A DNA stretch of 64,000 bases from an uncultured Opitutales bacterium (GTDB taxonomy: Bacteria > Verrucomicrobiota > Verrucomicrobiia > Opitutales > Intestinicryptomonadaceae). Where the stretch lies: positions 62,001 to 126,000 of the forward strand of contig URAK01000009.1 of NCBI GenBank assembly GCA_900545705.1. Reading direction: 5' to 3'. Of this stretch, positions 63,763 to 64,000 are shown piece after piece. A model generated the notes under the pieces. The model saw only the letters and a program-made list of their open reading frames with translations, was not told the DNA's origin and ran no database searches. The position numbers and the translations under genes were made by a program. Position 1 is the stretch's first letter. Each line of letters opens with the position of its first letter.

Positions 63763-63822
63763 ATGCAGTTTTTCAAAAACTTTGCGCGTTTATTTTTGTC
63801 GGAAAAAACGGCAGGATATACT

Positions 63823-64000
63823 ATGGATAAACCTTTGAAAAGACGCATGTCTCCGCCAGGGGGCGGGTGGGACGCATTCATATTGTTCTGGACGGGCGTT
63901 GCAGCGGTTGAGCTTGCGTATCCGCACATATTTGTGGAGGATTCTGAAGCGGTAAAAATATTCAGATTGGCCGATTTCGCGGCGTGCGTATTTTTTCTTA
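63823..64000 (+). CDS. Start of an unidentified membrane protein (cut by window)
   Basis: From an ATG at 63823 there are 59 codons with no stop. A short basic N terminus (MDKPLKRRMSPPGGGW) precedes a hydrophobic segment (DAFILFWTGVAAVELAYP) and the beginning of a second (LADFAACVFFL). Nothing more specific is visible; an ion transporter or other multi-pass protein is possible. Confidence 0.6.
   Translation, partial: MDKPLKRRMSPPGGGWDAFILFWTGVAAVELAYPHIFVEDSEAVKIFRLADFAACVFFL

Overview
This 64 kb window looks like a chromosomal stretch of a Gram-negative bacterium of the Verrucomicrobiota, probably an Opitutales-like, anaerobic or host-associated lineage. This is inferred from gene content: an exosortase, a TIGR03790-family protein, DUF1080 and other large secreted glycoside-hydrolase-type proteins, a VC0807-family protein, GTP-type PEPCK, an AroA-Cmk fusion, and many small secreted proteins without recognisable homologues. 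No tRNA, rRNA, CRISPR array, integrase or transposase gene was seen. Both window ends cut a gene: an HtrA-like protease on the left and an unidentified membrane protein on the right.

Layout. 1-2.2 kb (minus): MECR-like enoyl reductase, queF and the truncated HtrA-like protease. 2.7-9.4 kb (plus): M3 oligopeptidase, a secreted DUF1080 protein and a 1287-residue secreted clan-A glycosidase. 9.9-15.2 kb (minus): a secreted coiled-coil protein, priA and an unknown secreted protein. 15.3-24.5 kb (minus): a tightly packed run pheS-pheT-tatC-peptide-binding lipoprotein-fused DppB/DppC permease. 24.5-25.2 kb: non-coding, with a structured block that may be an RNA. 25.2-25.8 kb (minus): rplT and rpmI. 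26.7-31.6 kb (plus): a lipoprotein, an M42 peptidase, hemD, two crcB/fluC genes and a flavoredoxin-rubredoxin fusion with a Fur-like palindrome at its start. 32.2-38.3 kb (minus): topB, a class V aminotransferase, panD and a Tat-type PHP-domain protein. 38.5-41.3 kb (plus): exosortase and pckG.

41.8-47.1 kb (minus) is the least ordinary part. A secreted trypsin-like protease with a coiled-coil front is followed by an AT-rich insert carrying one DUF805 membrane protein. The insert is flanked by two nearly identical 240-bp copies of the 3' end of sucD; intact sucD and sucC follow. 47.7-53.9 kb (plus): recJ, then tyrA-aroA/cmk-plsC, then an SMR guanidinium-type exporter. 53.9-57.4 kb (minus): a secreted beta-helix protein, tsaC/sua5 and rpsR. 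57.6-64 kb (plus): a translationally coupled trio (ArnT-like glycosyltransferase, VC0807-family protein, BtuF-like binding protein), then a TIGR03790 protein, a degenerate C39-like secreted protein and the start of a membrane protein.

Most genes are housekeeping (translation, shikimate pathway, TCA cycle and gluconeogenesis, replication and repair) mixed with secreted polysaccharide- and peptide-handling proteins. TatC and the Tat-type signal of the PHP protein suggest a working Tat export route. The best candidates for something undescribed are the sucD-tail/DUF805 insertion, the structured non-coding block upstream of pheST, the orphan exosortase, and the fused dipeptide permease in a translation/Tat operon.
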